Below, piece by piece: positions 15,370-24,323 of a DNA stretch of 64,000 nucleotides. Origin of the DNA: JBGZFC01 sp964631255. GTDB taxonomy: Bacteria; Bacteroidota; Bacteroidia; Bacteroidales; Dysgonomonadaceae. Location: contig CAZVWS010000002.1 of NCBI GenBank assembly GCA_964631255.1, positions 51,225 to 115,224 on the forward strand, written 5' to 3'. The notes beneath the pieces are model-generated. The model made no database searches and had not been told where the DNA came from. It worked only from the letters and a program-made list of their open reading frames with translations. The position numbers and the translations under genes are program-made. Every line of letters begins with the position of its first letter. Positions within the stretch are counted from its first letter, which is position 1.

Positions 15370-17058
15370 ATGAGAAGAAAATCGTTTTACGCTATGCTGG
15401 CTGTTGCTGCCATTTTTGAAACCGCCTGCAGCAATCTGAAACCTCTTGCCACAACAAATTTCAACGCGTCGCCATCGCCGTTGGAAACAGTTGGCAACGA
15501 AGTGCCGGTAACGGTTAACGGAACCTTTCCCGAAAAATGGTTCAACAAAAATGCAACCGTAAAAATTACCCCGGTACTCAAGTATGATAGTGGCGAAACT
15601 TACGCTTCGGCACAAACATTTCAGGGTGAAAAAGTATCGGGAAACGCCGTGGAAATTCCTTACAAACGCGGTGGAAATTTCAATATGACTTTCAAGTTTC
15701 CATACAATCCCCAGATGTTGAAATCGGAACTATTTGTGCAATTCGACGCAAAAATTAAAAACAAATCGGTGAAACTGCCCGATGTAAAAGTTGTGGACGG
15801 CATCATCGCCACTTCGGCATTGGCAAGTGCCAAAAGTACTGCTCCATCGGTTGCCGACGATGGCTTCCAGCGCATCCTCAAACAAAAACAAGACGCCAAT
15901 ATCCACTTCGTAATCCAACAAGCCAACATCCGCTCGAGCGAAACCGGTTCGCAAGATATGCGCACGTGGCAACAAAGAGTGCAAGATGCTTTTAACGACC
16001 CGCGCCAAAATGTAGATATCGAAGTATCGGCGTATGCTTCGCCAGACGGCGGCGTTTCGCTCAACGAAAAACTGGCTGCACAGCGCGAAAAAAATACCAC
16101 CCAATATTTGGAAAACGAGCTGAAAAAGAGAAAAATTGACGCCGATGTAAACGCGCATTATACAGCGCAAGATTGGGAAGGTTTTCGTCAGCTATTGGAA
16201 GCATCCGATTTGCAAGACAAAGAGTTGGTATTGAGAGTGCTCTCGATGTATCCCGATGCCGAAACCCGCGAACGCGAAATAAAAAACATCTCGTTTGTTT
16301 ACAGCGATCTGGCGTCAACCATATTGCCACAATTGCGCCGCTCGCGCATCACGGCAAACATAGAAATCATTGGTAAATCGGACGATGAAATCATGACCTT
16401 CTGGCAAAATAACCCGCATAAATTATCGATAGAAGAGCTGCTTTACGCATCAACACTTACCGAAAACGATGCCGAGAAAGAAAAAATTTACCAATATGCA
16501 ACCGTTCATTTTCCACAAGATTATCGCGGATGGAACAACATGGCTACCGTGTATTTGAGACGTGGCGAGGTAAATATTGCCAAACAGGCGTTGGATAGAG
16601 CTTCGCTCCTTGCTCCCGCCGCTGCCGAAGTGAATGCAAATAACGCCCTGATAGCCCTAAACAATGGCGAAAACGAAAAAGCCAGGGAATTACTTGGCAA
16701 ATCATCAGAAGCGAACAATCTGGACGCAATCATGGGATTATATTATCTGATGGATGGCAGTTACAACCGAGCAGTAGATGCCTTTGGCGATACCAAATCG
16801 AACAACGCGGCTCTTGCCCAACTGCTTACAAAAAACTATCAAGTGGCACAACAAACTCTCAACGGGATAGAAAACCCCGATGCCACCACTTATTATCTGC
16901 AAGCTATTTTAGCCTCCAGAACCGATAATTTAAGTAACGTAATTTCTAATCTGAAATCGGCAATAGAAAAAGATAAAGCTATGGCAAACAGAGCACGAAA
17001 CGACCTGGAGTTTGCAAAATACAGAACCAACAAAGAGTTCATGGATTTGTTGAACTAA
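15370..17058 (+). CDS. OmpA-like and TPR-containing envelope lipoprotein
   Basis: A 562-aa protein with a signal peptide ending in FETAC; Cys20 would be lipidated, though Glu at -3 is unusual for a lipobox. Residues about 30-150 are beta-rich. About 190-330 resemble an OmpA-like peptidoglycan-binding domain (VDIEVSAYASPDGGVSLNEK and the following helix). From about 370 on there are TPR-type helices (GWNNMATVYLRRGEVNIAKQ). A periplasmic scaffold or outer-membrane-to-wall linker role is inferred. It has its own promoter and a strong terminator at 17081-17120. Confidence 0.75.
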   Translation: MRRKSFYAMLAVAAIFETACSNLKPLATTNFNASPSPLETVGNEVPVTVNGTFPEKWFNKNATVKITPVLKYDSGETYASAQTFQGEKVSGNAVEIPYKRGGNFNMTFKFPYNPQMLKSELFVQFDAKIKNKSVKLPDVKVVDGIIATSALASAKSTAPSVADDGFQRILKQKQDANIHFVIQQANIRSSETGSQDMRTWQQRVQDAFNDPRQNVDIEVSAYASPDGGVSLNEKLAAQREKNTTQYLENELKKRKIDADVNAHYTAQDWEGFRQLLEASDLQDKELVLRVLSMYPDAETREREIKNISFVYSDLASTILPQLRRSRITANIEIIGKSDDEIMTFWQNNPHKLSIEELLYASTLTENDAEKEKIYQYATVHFPQDYRGWNNMATVYLRRGEVNIAKQALDRASLLAPAAAEVNANNALIALNNGENEKARELLGKSSEANNLDAIMGLYYLMDGSYNRAVDAFGDTKSNNAALAQLLTKNYQVAQQTLNGIENPDATTYYLQAILASRTDNLSNVISNLKSAIEKDKAMANRARNDLEFAKYRTNKEFMDLLN

Positions 17059-17080
17059 CGACCGTTTTTTTTACTAACAA

Positions 17081-17120
17081 AAATGGGATGTGGTGTTTAA
17101 AGCTACATCCCATTTTTTTT
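17081..17120 (+). terminator. terminator after the OmpA/TPR gene
   Basis: AAATGGGATGT pairs perfectly with ACATCCCATTT around a 13-nt loop, followed by eight or more T. Confidence 0.9.
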
Positions 17121-17180
17121 GTGTAGAAAACATCAAAAATAAAAAATCTACCTTTTCTTACATCTTGTTCAAAAATAGTG

Positions 17181-17188
17181 TACTTTTG
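17181..17188 (+). promoter_or_regulatory. predicted -7 box for the sensor-like gene and trkH
   Basis: TACTTTTG matches TAnnTTTG and lies 33 bp before the ATG at 17222. The 31-bp gap to trkH suggests one transcript for both genes. Confidence 0.55.
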
Positions 17189-17221
17189 TTTTAAATAAAT
17201 ATTCAACAACTCGTATTAGTC

Positions 17222-17977
17222 ATGATAAAATCTTTGAAGAATAAAATTTTTCTCAGTTTCTTACTCCTCATTCTGATGTTTGTAGCAGCGGGAATTATGT
17301 CAATTATTGAATTCAAGAAAATGGGAAACTCGGTAGATGAAGTTCTCACGAATAACTATCAATCTATCGAATCGGCAAAAATAATGCTTGACGCCGTAGA
17401 GCGAGAAGATAGTGGCGTATTGATGTGGCTTTTGGGAAACCGGAGAAAAGGGGAAGAGACCATCGTTGTTGCCGACACGCTCATGAAAAGCGCGTTGATA
17501 AAAGCTCGTGACAATATTTCGGAAACCAACGAGGAGCAACATATATTGCATATTGAAGAAGAATATGCCAAATTCAACACACTTGTTCATAAAATTATTG
17601 CCGATACAAACAGTACCGACCAAGGTTTTACTGATTATGAAACGGTGGCGAAAGATAAGTTTTTTAATACAAAAAATGCCATCAACCAGTTAATGGTACT
17701 CAACCAAAATCAGATGTACAAACAATCTACACTGATGAAAGAAAATTCGCAACGCGCCATGATGCCGGCAATTATTTCTATTATAATCGCGGTTATTTTT
17801 GCAGCCTTATTGTATATCTTTATTTCCATCTATTTTATCCAACCCATCCATCGTCTAATCAAAGAAGTGAAATTCTTCTATCCCGAAAAGAAAGAGATTA
17901 ATGCCAAGATAAACTCAAACGACGAGATAAAAACGCTGGAAAACGAAATAAACCAACTAATCAGACGAAACAAATAA
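17222..17977 (+). CDS. membrane sensor-like protein with HAMP region but no output domain
   Basis: A 251-aa protein with two transmembrane helices (about residues 8-28 and 180-203) enclosing a helical extracytoplasmic domain of four-helix-bundle type. The second helix is followed by QPIHRLIKEVKFF and a HAMP-like stretch ending NEINQLIRRNK. This is the N-terminal half of a sensor histidine kinase or chemoreceptor, yet it stops right after the HAMP region, with no kinase, cyclase or methyl-accepting domain and none in the next frame (trkH follows 31 bp later). It may be a truncated kinase or a true small sensor that modulates a partner such as TrkH. Confidence 0.65.
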   Translation: MIKSLKNKIFLSFLLLILMFVAAGIMSIIEFKKMGNSVDEVLTNNYQSIESAKIMLDAVEREDSGVLMWLLGNRRKGEETIVVADTLMKSALIKARDNISETNEEQHILHIEEEYAKFNTLVHKIIADTNSTDQGFTDYETVAKDKFFNTKNAINQLMVLNQNQMYKQSTLMKENSQRAMMPAIISIIIAVIFAALLYIFISIYFIQPIHRLIKEVKFFYPEKKEINAKINSNDEIKTLENEINQLIRRNK

Positions 17978-18008
17978 ATTCTGTTTTCTTTAAAATCCTT
18001 TTTTCAAA

Positions 18009-19454
18009 ATGAGAACCATAGCCATTGTAAAATATTTGGGATACGTGTTGCTGTTCAATGCTTTGTTTCTATTCATAGCGGCGGGCATATCACTTTCGTT
18101 GCACGAAAATTCATTCACACCACTTTTATATAGCGGCATTGTTTGTTCCATATTGGGTCTTTTTCCACAAATATTTATCGAGAAAATAGATGAAATTTCA
18201 TTTCACGAAGGGATGGCAATCAGCGTTTTCGGTTGGATTCTGACCTGCCTGGCCGGTGCAGTGCCTTATTTTATGTGGGGTGGCGAGTTTACTTTTGCCA
18301 ACGCCCTGTTCGAGAGTGTTTCGGGCTACACAACTACCGGTTCTACCATTTTGCAAGATGTGGAAGCACTAACCAAAGGAATGCTTTTTTGGCGTTCCTC
18401 CACCCATTTTATCGGAGGGGTGGGTATTATTCTTTTTGTATTGCTTATTTTACCCGACTCCAAAGGCGTGCGTACCAGCATCTATCGCAGCGAAGTTTCG
18501 GGTTTGTCGCTCATGAGTTTTAAGATGCGTGCAAAGCGCATCGTGCATATTATCAGCTTGGTTTATATCAGCCTCACGGTGTTACTCATCGCTCTTTTGT
18601 GGCTATTGGGCATGCCGTTTTTCGATGCCGTTTGCCACTCATTCGGAACCATTGCCACGGGCGGTTTTTCTACTAAAAACCTAAGCATTGCCTTTTACAA
18701 CAACGTGTGGATTGAAGCTACGCTTACCGTGTTCATGTACCTGAGCAGCTTGCATTTTGGTATGCTGTTTTTAACTATTAGCGGTAGCAAAAACAATATT
18801 TTCACATCCAAAGTTATCAGAGCATATACGTTGGTTTTGCTCATTGGGATGGCGCTTGTTGCATGCAATTTGGTGTTAGAAGGAAATTATAGCTGGGGCA
18901 ATGCATTTAGGCACGCGTCGTTTCAGGTAATGTCATTGGCTTCCACCACAGGCTCTGCCACGTTAGACACCGAAGTTTGGCCACTTTTTTCCAAAATAAT
19001 TCTCATCTATTTCACGATACAATGTGCCATGGTTGGTTCCACCGGCGGCGGGATAAAATTTGACCGAATTTATCTGTTTTTCTCCTCGCTCAAATGGCGC
19101 ATCAAACTCATACAACATCCGCAAGGCATTTATGTAACCAAAGTGAATGGTAATGTGATAACCCAAGAGTTGGAGCTGCAGACTATGGCATTTATCATTC
19201 TCTACATACTCATTTTCTTTGTCATAACCTTGTTATTGGCTGCCATGAATTTGGATGCCACAACGGCTCTCACGGCATCCATAACTACCATTGGAAATGT
19301 GGGTCCCGGTTTTGGCAAAATCAGTTCCTTGGCAAACTTCGGATTTATGCCCGATGCCGCCAAATATCTGCTCTCGGCAAATATGCTTTTGGGCAGATTG
19401 GAGATACTCAACGTGATTACATTGGTGGTTATTTTGGCAAAACGAAACCGGTAA
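18009..19454 (+). CDS. trkH: TrkH-type potassium uptake protein
   Basis: A 481-aa membrane protein of the Trk/Ktr superfamily, with four M1-P-M2 repeats. The selectivity-filter segments are visible as SGYTTTGSTIL (about 110-120), GTIATGGFSTK (about 212-222), LASTTGSATLD (about 316-326) and TIGNVGPGFGK (about 427-437), the glycine of each lining the pore. It normally works with the NAD-binding regulator TrkA, which is not in this window. It follows the sensor-like gene, probably in the same transcript. Confidence 0.93.
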   Translation: MRTIAIVKYLGYVLLFNALFLFIAAGISLSLHENSFTPLLYSGIVCSILGLFPQIFIEKIDEISFHEGMAISVFGWILTCLAGAVPYFMWGGEFTFANALFESVSGYTTTGSTILQDVEALTKGMLFWRSSTHFIGGVGIILFVLLILPDSKGVRTSIYRSEVSGLSLMSFKMRAKRIVHIISLVYISLTVLLIALLWLLGMPFFDAVCHSFGTIATGGFSTKNLSIAFYNNVWIEATLTVFMYLSSLHFGMLFLTISGSKNNIFTSKVIRAYTLVLLIGMALVACNLVLEGNYSWGNAFRHASFQVMSLASTTGSATLDTEVWPLFSKIILIYFTIQCAMVGSTGGGIKFDRIYLFFSSLKWRIKLIQHPQGIYVTKVNGNVITQELELQTMAFIILYILIFFVITLLLAAMNLDATTALTASITTIGNVGPGFGKISSLANFGFMPDAAKYLLSANMLLGRLEILNVITLVVILAKRNR

Positions 19455-19532
19455 TTACATAGTAATCATTTGTTTTTTCTTATGTTTTTTCTTAAAACGG
19501 AATAAATTGGCGAAAGCCGAAAGGAAGAAAAA

Positions 19533-20354
19533 TCACAAATATTTTTCCAACATTGTTTTCATTTCCGCTTGTAGTTTGCGGGCTTCTTCGCGCGATTTAT
19601 CGGCAAAATGAACACTGCTATCGGCATAAATTATTCCGCGAGAGGAGTTTACCAATAAACCGCAGGTTTTGTTCATTCCGTACCGGCAAACCTCTTCCAG
19701 CGAACCGCCTTGCGCGCCAACGCCCGGCACCAAAAGAAAATGATTGGGTGCGAGTTTGCGAACGTCTTCAAACATTTTGCCTTGTGTAGCACCCACCACG
19801 TACATCATTTGCTCGTCGGTAGCCCAGGTTTGCGATGTGCGAAGCACTTTTTCGAATAATCGTTCGCCATTTTTATCTTCAATAAATTGAAAATCGTTCG
19901 AACCTTTATTGCTGGTAAGCGCAAGCAAAATTACCCAACGTTCGGGATACAAAAATGGTTTCACGCTGTCTTCGCCCATATAAGGCGCAACGGTAACGGC
20001 ATCCAATTTCATTTCTTCGAAAAACGAACGAGCATACATTTCACTGGTATTTCCGATATCGCCGCGTTTGGCATCAGCAATGATAAATTGGTCGGGATAA
20101 CGTTGTTTAATATAAGCCACGGTTTTTTCAAAAGCATGCCACCCTTTCAGCCCGGCACTTTCGTAAAAAGCCAGATTGGGTTTGTAGGCAACACAGTAAG
20201 GTGCAGTTGCATCAATAATGGCTTTGTTGAAAGCATAAATAGGGTCATCCAATTCCAATAGATGCGTAGGAATTTTCTTTAAATCAGTATCTAAACCCAC
20301 ACAAAGAAACGATTGTTTCTCTTTTATTTGGGCAAAAAGTTGTTCTTTTGTCAT
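19533..20354 (-). CDS. pyrF: orotidine 5'-phosphate decarboxylase (type 2)
   Basis: A 273-aa enzyme converting OMP to UMP, the last step of pyrimidine synthesis. Motifs: FLCVGLDTDLKKIP at the start, the catalytic DAKRGDIGNTSEMYA (Asp94, Lys96, Asp99) and LVPGVGAQGG for phosphate binding. The longer length and GNT after the catalytic motif point to the type 2 subfamily. It starts 24 bp after the prfA stop codon; the purM-prfA-pyrF order is common in Bacteroidales. Confidence 0.94.
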   Translation of the reverse strand: MTKEQLFAQIKEKQSFLCVGLDTDLKKIPTHLLELDDPIYAFNKAIIDATAPYCVAYKPNLAFYESAGLKGWHAFEKTVAYIKQRYPDQFIIADAKRGDIGNTSEMYARSFFEEMKLDAVTVAPYMGEDSVKPFLYPERWVILLALTSNKGSNDFQFIEDKNGERLFEKVLRTSQTWATDEQMMYVVGATQGKMFEDVRKLAPNHFLLVPGVGAQGGSLEEVCRYGMNKTCGLLVNSSRGIIYADSSVHFADKSREEARKLQAEMKTMLEKYL

Positions 20355-20378
20355 ATAAATATTACAGTATTATTTTTC

Positions 20379-21464
20379 TTATATTTCAGCCTCTTTCATT
20401 CTTTCGGCATTTTCGCTCACAATAAGTTGGTCTATTACGCCCTGAATTTCGCCGTCCATAAATGCTGAAAGATTGTAAATCGTAAAATTGATTCTATGAT
20501 CGGTAATTCTCCCTTGCGGATAGTTGTAGGTGCGAATTTTTGCCGAACGGTCGCCCGTGGAAACCATTGTTTTTCGGCGCGATGCGATATCCCCTTGACG
20601 TTTTGTCAGTTCAATATCGTAGAGTTTGGTGCGAAGCATTTGCATTGCCAATTCGCGATTTTGCAATTGCGAACGTGCCTGCTGACAAACCACAACAATG
20701 CCCGAAGGCTTGTGCGTAAGTTGTACTTTTGTCTCCACTTTGTTCACGTTCTGGCCGCCGGCACCGCTGGAACGGGCTGTTTGCATCTCGATATCGGCAG
20801 GATTTATTTCCACGTCAAATTCTTCTGCCTCCGGCAATACGGCAACGGTAGCAGCAGATGTGTGCACACGTCCTTGCGTTTCGGTTTGCGGCACGCGTTG
20901 CACCCGATGAACACCCGATTCATATTTCAACGTTCCATATACATCTGCTCCCGAAACGGTAAAAATAATCTCTTTGAATCCGCCGGCTGTACCTTCGGTA
21001 AAACTGCTTACTTCTGTTCGCCAACCTTTGCTTTCGCAATATTTTTGGTACATTTTGTACAAGTCTCCGGCAAAAATAGAGGCTTCGTCACCACCCGTGC
21101 CGCCACGAATTTCCATAATCACATTTTTGGCATCTTCGGGATCGGCAGGAATGAGCAACAATTTAATTTGCTCTTCCAAATCGGGGATTTTTTCCGAATT
21201 TTCAGACAATTCTTCATTTGCCATCGAACGAAGTTCGGCATCGTTTTCGCTACTAAGAATGGATTTGGCTTCATCGATGGAATTTAATGCCGATATGTAT
21301 TGGTTGCGAACGGATATAATCTTCTCTAATTCAGCGTATTCCTTGTTTAGTTTCACGTAGCGATCCATATCGGCAATTACCGACGGGTCTGTAATTAATG
21401 TGCCCACTTCCTCGAATCGGGAAACCAGATGTGCTGTTTTTTGTAATAATGTATTTTCTGACAT
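20379..21464 (-). CDS. prfA: peptide chain release factor 1
   Basis: A 361-aa class I release factor. The GGQ motif that triggers peptidyl-tRNA hydrolysis is at residues 236-238 (SSGAGGQNVNK), and the stop-codon-recognition loop contains VPQTETQGRVHTS with the RF1-type P-x-T tripeptide (192-194). GGTGGDEASIFAGDL is the usual conserved stretch in domain 2. It recognises UAA and UAG. Confidence 0.96.
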   Translation of the reverse strand: MSENTLLQKTAHLVSRFEEVGTLITDPSVIADMDRYVKLNKEYAELEKIISVRNQYISALNSIDEAKSILSSENDAELRSMANEELSENSEKIPDLEEQIKLLLIPADPEDAKNVIMEIRGGTGGDEASIFAGDLYKMYQKYCESKGWRTEVSSFTEGTAGGFKEIIFTVSGADVYGTLKYESGVHRVQRVPQTETQGRVHTSAATVAVLPEAEEFDVEINPADIEMQTARSSGAGGQNVNKVETKVQLTHKPSGIVVVCQQARSQLQNRELAMQMLRTKLYDIELTKRQGDIASRRKTMVSTGDRSAKIRTYNYPQGRITDHRINFTIYNLSAFMDGEIQGVIDQLIVSENAERMKEAEI

Positions 21465-21567
21465 ATAATTGGTCTTTTAGCGGTTAGCTTTAGGCTTTTG
21501 CCGTTGGCAGAGGGCTAAAATGTAGTTCAAGTTTTGTTTTTCGTAATAATTTTTTTGCCTTTTGAAT

Positions 21568-22743
21568 TTAGGAATATACAAAATTGCCAAATTCACTTTC
21601 AATTATCAGTTGGCGAACGTCCGATTTTTCCACCCGTCCAACCACTTGTGCATCTACGCCAAACGATTTGGAAATTTCAATTATTCGTTGCGCGTGTTGC
21701 TCGGGCAGATAAATTTCCATCCGATGTCCCATATTGAAAACTTTGTACATCTCTTTCCAATCGGTTCCGGATTGTTTGTGAATCAAATCGAAGAGCGGGG
21801 GAATGGGGAAGAGGTTGTCTTTCACTACTTGAAGTCCATCGCCCAAAAAGTGCATAATTTTTGTTTGCGCTCCTCCCGAACAGTGCACCATTCCATGTAT
21901 TTCACCTCTTAACTCGCTCAATATCTGCGATATAATAGGCGAATAGGTGCGGGTAGGGGATAGAACCAATTTTCCGGCATCCAGATTCAGATTTTCAATG
22001 GTATCGGTCAATTTCATTTTTCCAGAATAGACCAAATCAGCAGGGATGGAAGCGTCGTAACTTTCGGGATATTTTTGTGCCAAATAGTTGGCGAAAACAT
22101 CGTGTCTGGCCGAAGTTAGCCCGTTGCTGCCCATGCCCCCGTTGTATTCTTTTTCGTAAGTTGCTTGTCCCGAAGAAGATAAGCCTACAATCACGTCGCC
22201 CGCCTGGATATTGGCATTATCGATTACATCGGCGCGTTTCATTCTGCAAGTAACCGTGCTGTCCACGATGATGGTACGCACCAAATCGCCCACATCAGCC
22301 GTTTCACCGCCGGTGGGATAAATATTTACGCCAAGCGACGACAATTCTTCGCACAATTCATTGGTTCCGTTTATGATAGCCGATATTACTTCGCCGGGAA
22401 TCAGGTTTTTATTGCGTCCGATGGTGGACGACAGTAAAATATTATCGGTTGCACCCACACACAATAAGTCGTCCACATTCATTATCAGCGCGTCTTGCGC
22501 AATTCCTTTCCATACGGAAATATCGCCGGTTTCGCGCCAATACAGATATGCCAACGACGATTTTGTACCGGCACCGTCGGCGTGCATGATATTGCAATAC
22601 AGCGGGTCGTTGCCCAAGTAATCGGGAATTATTTTACAAAACGCTTTCGGGAAAATTCCTTTATCGATATTCTTTATGGCATTGTGCACATCTTCTTTAG
22701 AGGCGGAAACTCCGCGCTGGTCGTAACGTTGATTTGTTGTCAT
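21568..22743 (-). CDS. purM: phosphoribosylformylglycinamidine cyclo-ligase (AIR synthase), Bacteroidetes type
   Basis: About 391 aa from the ATG at 22743, chosen over an upstream ATG because MTTNQRYDQRGVSASKEDVH is the family start and because the -7 box lies at 22768-22775. It makes aminoimidazole ribonucleotide in purine synthesis. Motifs include ADGAGTKSSLAYLYWRETGD (substrate and ATP site), MNVDDLLCVGA and the Gly-rich GGETADVGDLV. This is the longer PurM variant usual in Bacteroidetes. Confidence 0.9.
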   Translation of the reverse strand: MTTNQRYDQRGVSASKEDVHNAIKNIDKGIFPKAFCKIIPDYLGNDPLYCNIMHADGAGTKSSLAYLYWRETGDISVWKGIAQDALIMNVDDLLCVGATDNILLSSTIGRNKNLIPGEVISAIINGTNELCEELSSLGVNIYPTGGETADVGDLVRTIIVDSTVTCRMKRADVIDNANIQAGDVIVGLSSSGQATYEKEYNGGMGSNGLTSARHDVFANYLAQKYPESYDASIPADLVYSGKMKLTDTIENLNLDAGKLVLSPTRTYSPIISQILSELRGEIHGMVHCSGGAQTKIMHFLGDGLQVVKDNLFPIPPLFDLIHKQSGTDWKEMYKVFNMGHRMEIYLPEQHAQRIIEISKSFGVDAQVVGRVEKSDVRQLIIESEFGNFVYS

Positions 22744-22767
22744 AAATACGTAGAAAAAATATATTTG

Positions 22768-22775
22768 CAAAAGTA
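22768..22775 (-). promoter_or_regulatory. predicted -7 box for purM
   Basis: On the minus strand TACTTTTG, 25 bp before the purM ATG. It probably drives purM-prfA-pyrF. Confidence 0.55.
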
Positions 22776-22898
22776 ATAAAAAACCACGAATATTGCATCT
22801 TTATTTCCATAGTAATAAATTCCTATAATTACTATTATGTTTAATTGATTTCTCTTTATTCGTCAATTTTCAAGTCAAATAACCATATTATCATCAAA

Positions 22899-22927
22899 AA
22901 AAGTGGTACCCATTGGATACCACTTTC
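22899..22927 (-). terminator. terminator downstream of the TPR gene
   Basis: AAAGTGGTA pairs with TACCACTTT, and on the minus strand the stem is followed by a run of T. It lies 26 bp beyond the TPR gene stop. Confidence 0.75.
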
Positions 22928-22953
22928 CTGTCAGTTTAAATATTGAAAAGCTA

Positions 22954-24234
22954 TTAGAGACCTAATTCTGCTTCTACTTTTTTCAGTTCTTCTGATTTGT
23001 TTACACCTAACAGACTCAAGTTGTAATATACATTTCTGAGTTTCATCAGTGCTGCATCAATTTCTGTTTCAGAGGCTGATCTGTCGCGCAAAAGTTTGGT
23101 GTATTTCTCAAAATATGGAAGTGATTTTTGATAAAAATCAAGAACTACTTTATCGTTTTCTATCTGAACTTTTCTGTCTGTAACGGTTGTAGTTTTGTCT
23201 TTCAACTCTTGTGCTTGCAAAACAAAATTCACGCCCAACTGTTCCAATGCTCTTTCGCAATCAGGATTTTGTGCCAATGCTTTGTTATATTCTACTTCAG
23301 CAGCTTTGTAATCTTTTTTATCTGCCAAAAGAGCACCTTTTACCGAGTTTAGATCGCAAGCATTTGTTGGATCATTTTCAATAGCTTTATTCAAAAATTC
23401 CATGGCTTTAGCATTGTCTCCGCTTTGGATAAATACGTTTACCAAGTTAGGAATGAAATATCTGCTGCTTGGGAATTTTTCGGCTCCTTTATACAATGTA
23501 TTCATGTAATTTACACTGTCTCCCAGTTGGATATATTCGCTGGCAGTTAGTTCATAAATTTCCATTTCTTTGTAGGTGCTGTTTTCGATAAATGGCTCAT
23601 CAGCAGCCCTTTTAAGCATATTAAGTGCTCTGTTGTGGTCCTGATCAAGTATTGCAGAAATAATAGCATAATACTTGATAGTTTGGTAGGTAGAGTCAAT
23701 CAAGAATGCGTTTTTTTCACCTGCAAACATTGGTAAAGTTGGGATTTCCCAATAATATTCGAATGCATCGGCAGCTTTTTTATACTCTTTTTGTTCATTA
23801 AAATAAACACCACCATTGATGAAAAAGGGTTGGTTTGTTTTTAATAATTCGGCAATATCTTTTCTGAATTTATTTTTTACCCGTCCTTTTTCATTTGGCA
23901 ATTCGCCCAAAGAGTCAGCTTTCAAATATGGTTTGTAAGAATTGAGCAATCCATTGAATAATACATCTCTGTTGGTTTCTCTACCCAAAATTTCATTATC
24001 GCGTTCACTGTCAAAAGCTTTGAACTCGATGTCTGCTTTAATTTTCCATGTTTCCGGGTCATTAGCTGTTTCCGGGTTTTGGGTTGCTTGATTAATTAAT
24101 GTACGAGCTTCTTGCAGGTCTTTGCTTCCCAATGCTCTTTTGGCTTCTTTCAATGTTGCTTTTTGTGCAAATATTGTACCTGTTGCCAAGATGGATACAA
24201 TAGATAGGAATAAGATTTTTCTCATTTTGTTCAT
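22954..24234 (-). CDS. secreted TPR protein
   Basis: A 426-aa protein with a cleavable signal peptide (MRKILFLSIVSILATGTIFA preceded by MNK) and helical TPR-like repeats, for example NAKAMEFLNKAIENDPTNAC and KAAEVEYNKALAQNPDCERA in the second half. It probably acts in the periplasm as an assembly scaffold; no enzymatic motif was seen. It lies directly downstream of gyrA (89-bp gap), an order often found in Bacteroidales. Confidence 0.8.
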   Translation of the reverse strand: MNKMRKILFLSIVSILATGTIFAQKATLKEAKRALGSKDLQEARTLINQATQNPETANDPETWKIKADIEFKAFDSERDNEILGRETNRDVLFNGLLNSYKPYLKADSLGELPNEKGRVKNKFRKDIAELLKTNQPFFINGGVYFNEQKEYKKAADAFEYYWEIPTLPMFAGEKNAFLIDSTYQTIKYYAIISAILDQDHNRALNMLKRAADEPFIENSTYKEMEIYELTASEYIQLGDSVNYMNTLYKGAEKFPSSRYFIPNLVNVFIQSGDNAKAMEFLNKAIENDPTNACDLNSVKGALLADKKDYKAAEVEYNKALAQNPDCERALEQLGVNFVLQAQELKDKTTTVTDRKVQIENDKVVLDFYQKSLPYFEKYTKLLRDRSASETEIDAALMKLRNVYYNLSLLGVNKSEELKKVEAELGL

Positions 24235-24323
24235 TTTTTAAGATTGTTTATTTAAATTCCTTTTTAATATTTTTGTTTATGCGTATTTGACATCAATAAA
24301 AATAAAAAGTTTAAAACAGTCTG

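Noticed and set aside
20496..21287. 263-codon open frame antisense to prfA
   Set aside because: Shadow frame; the minus-strand frame encodes an unmistakable release factor with GGQ.
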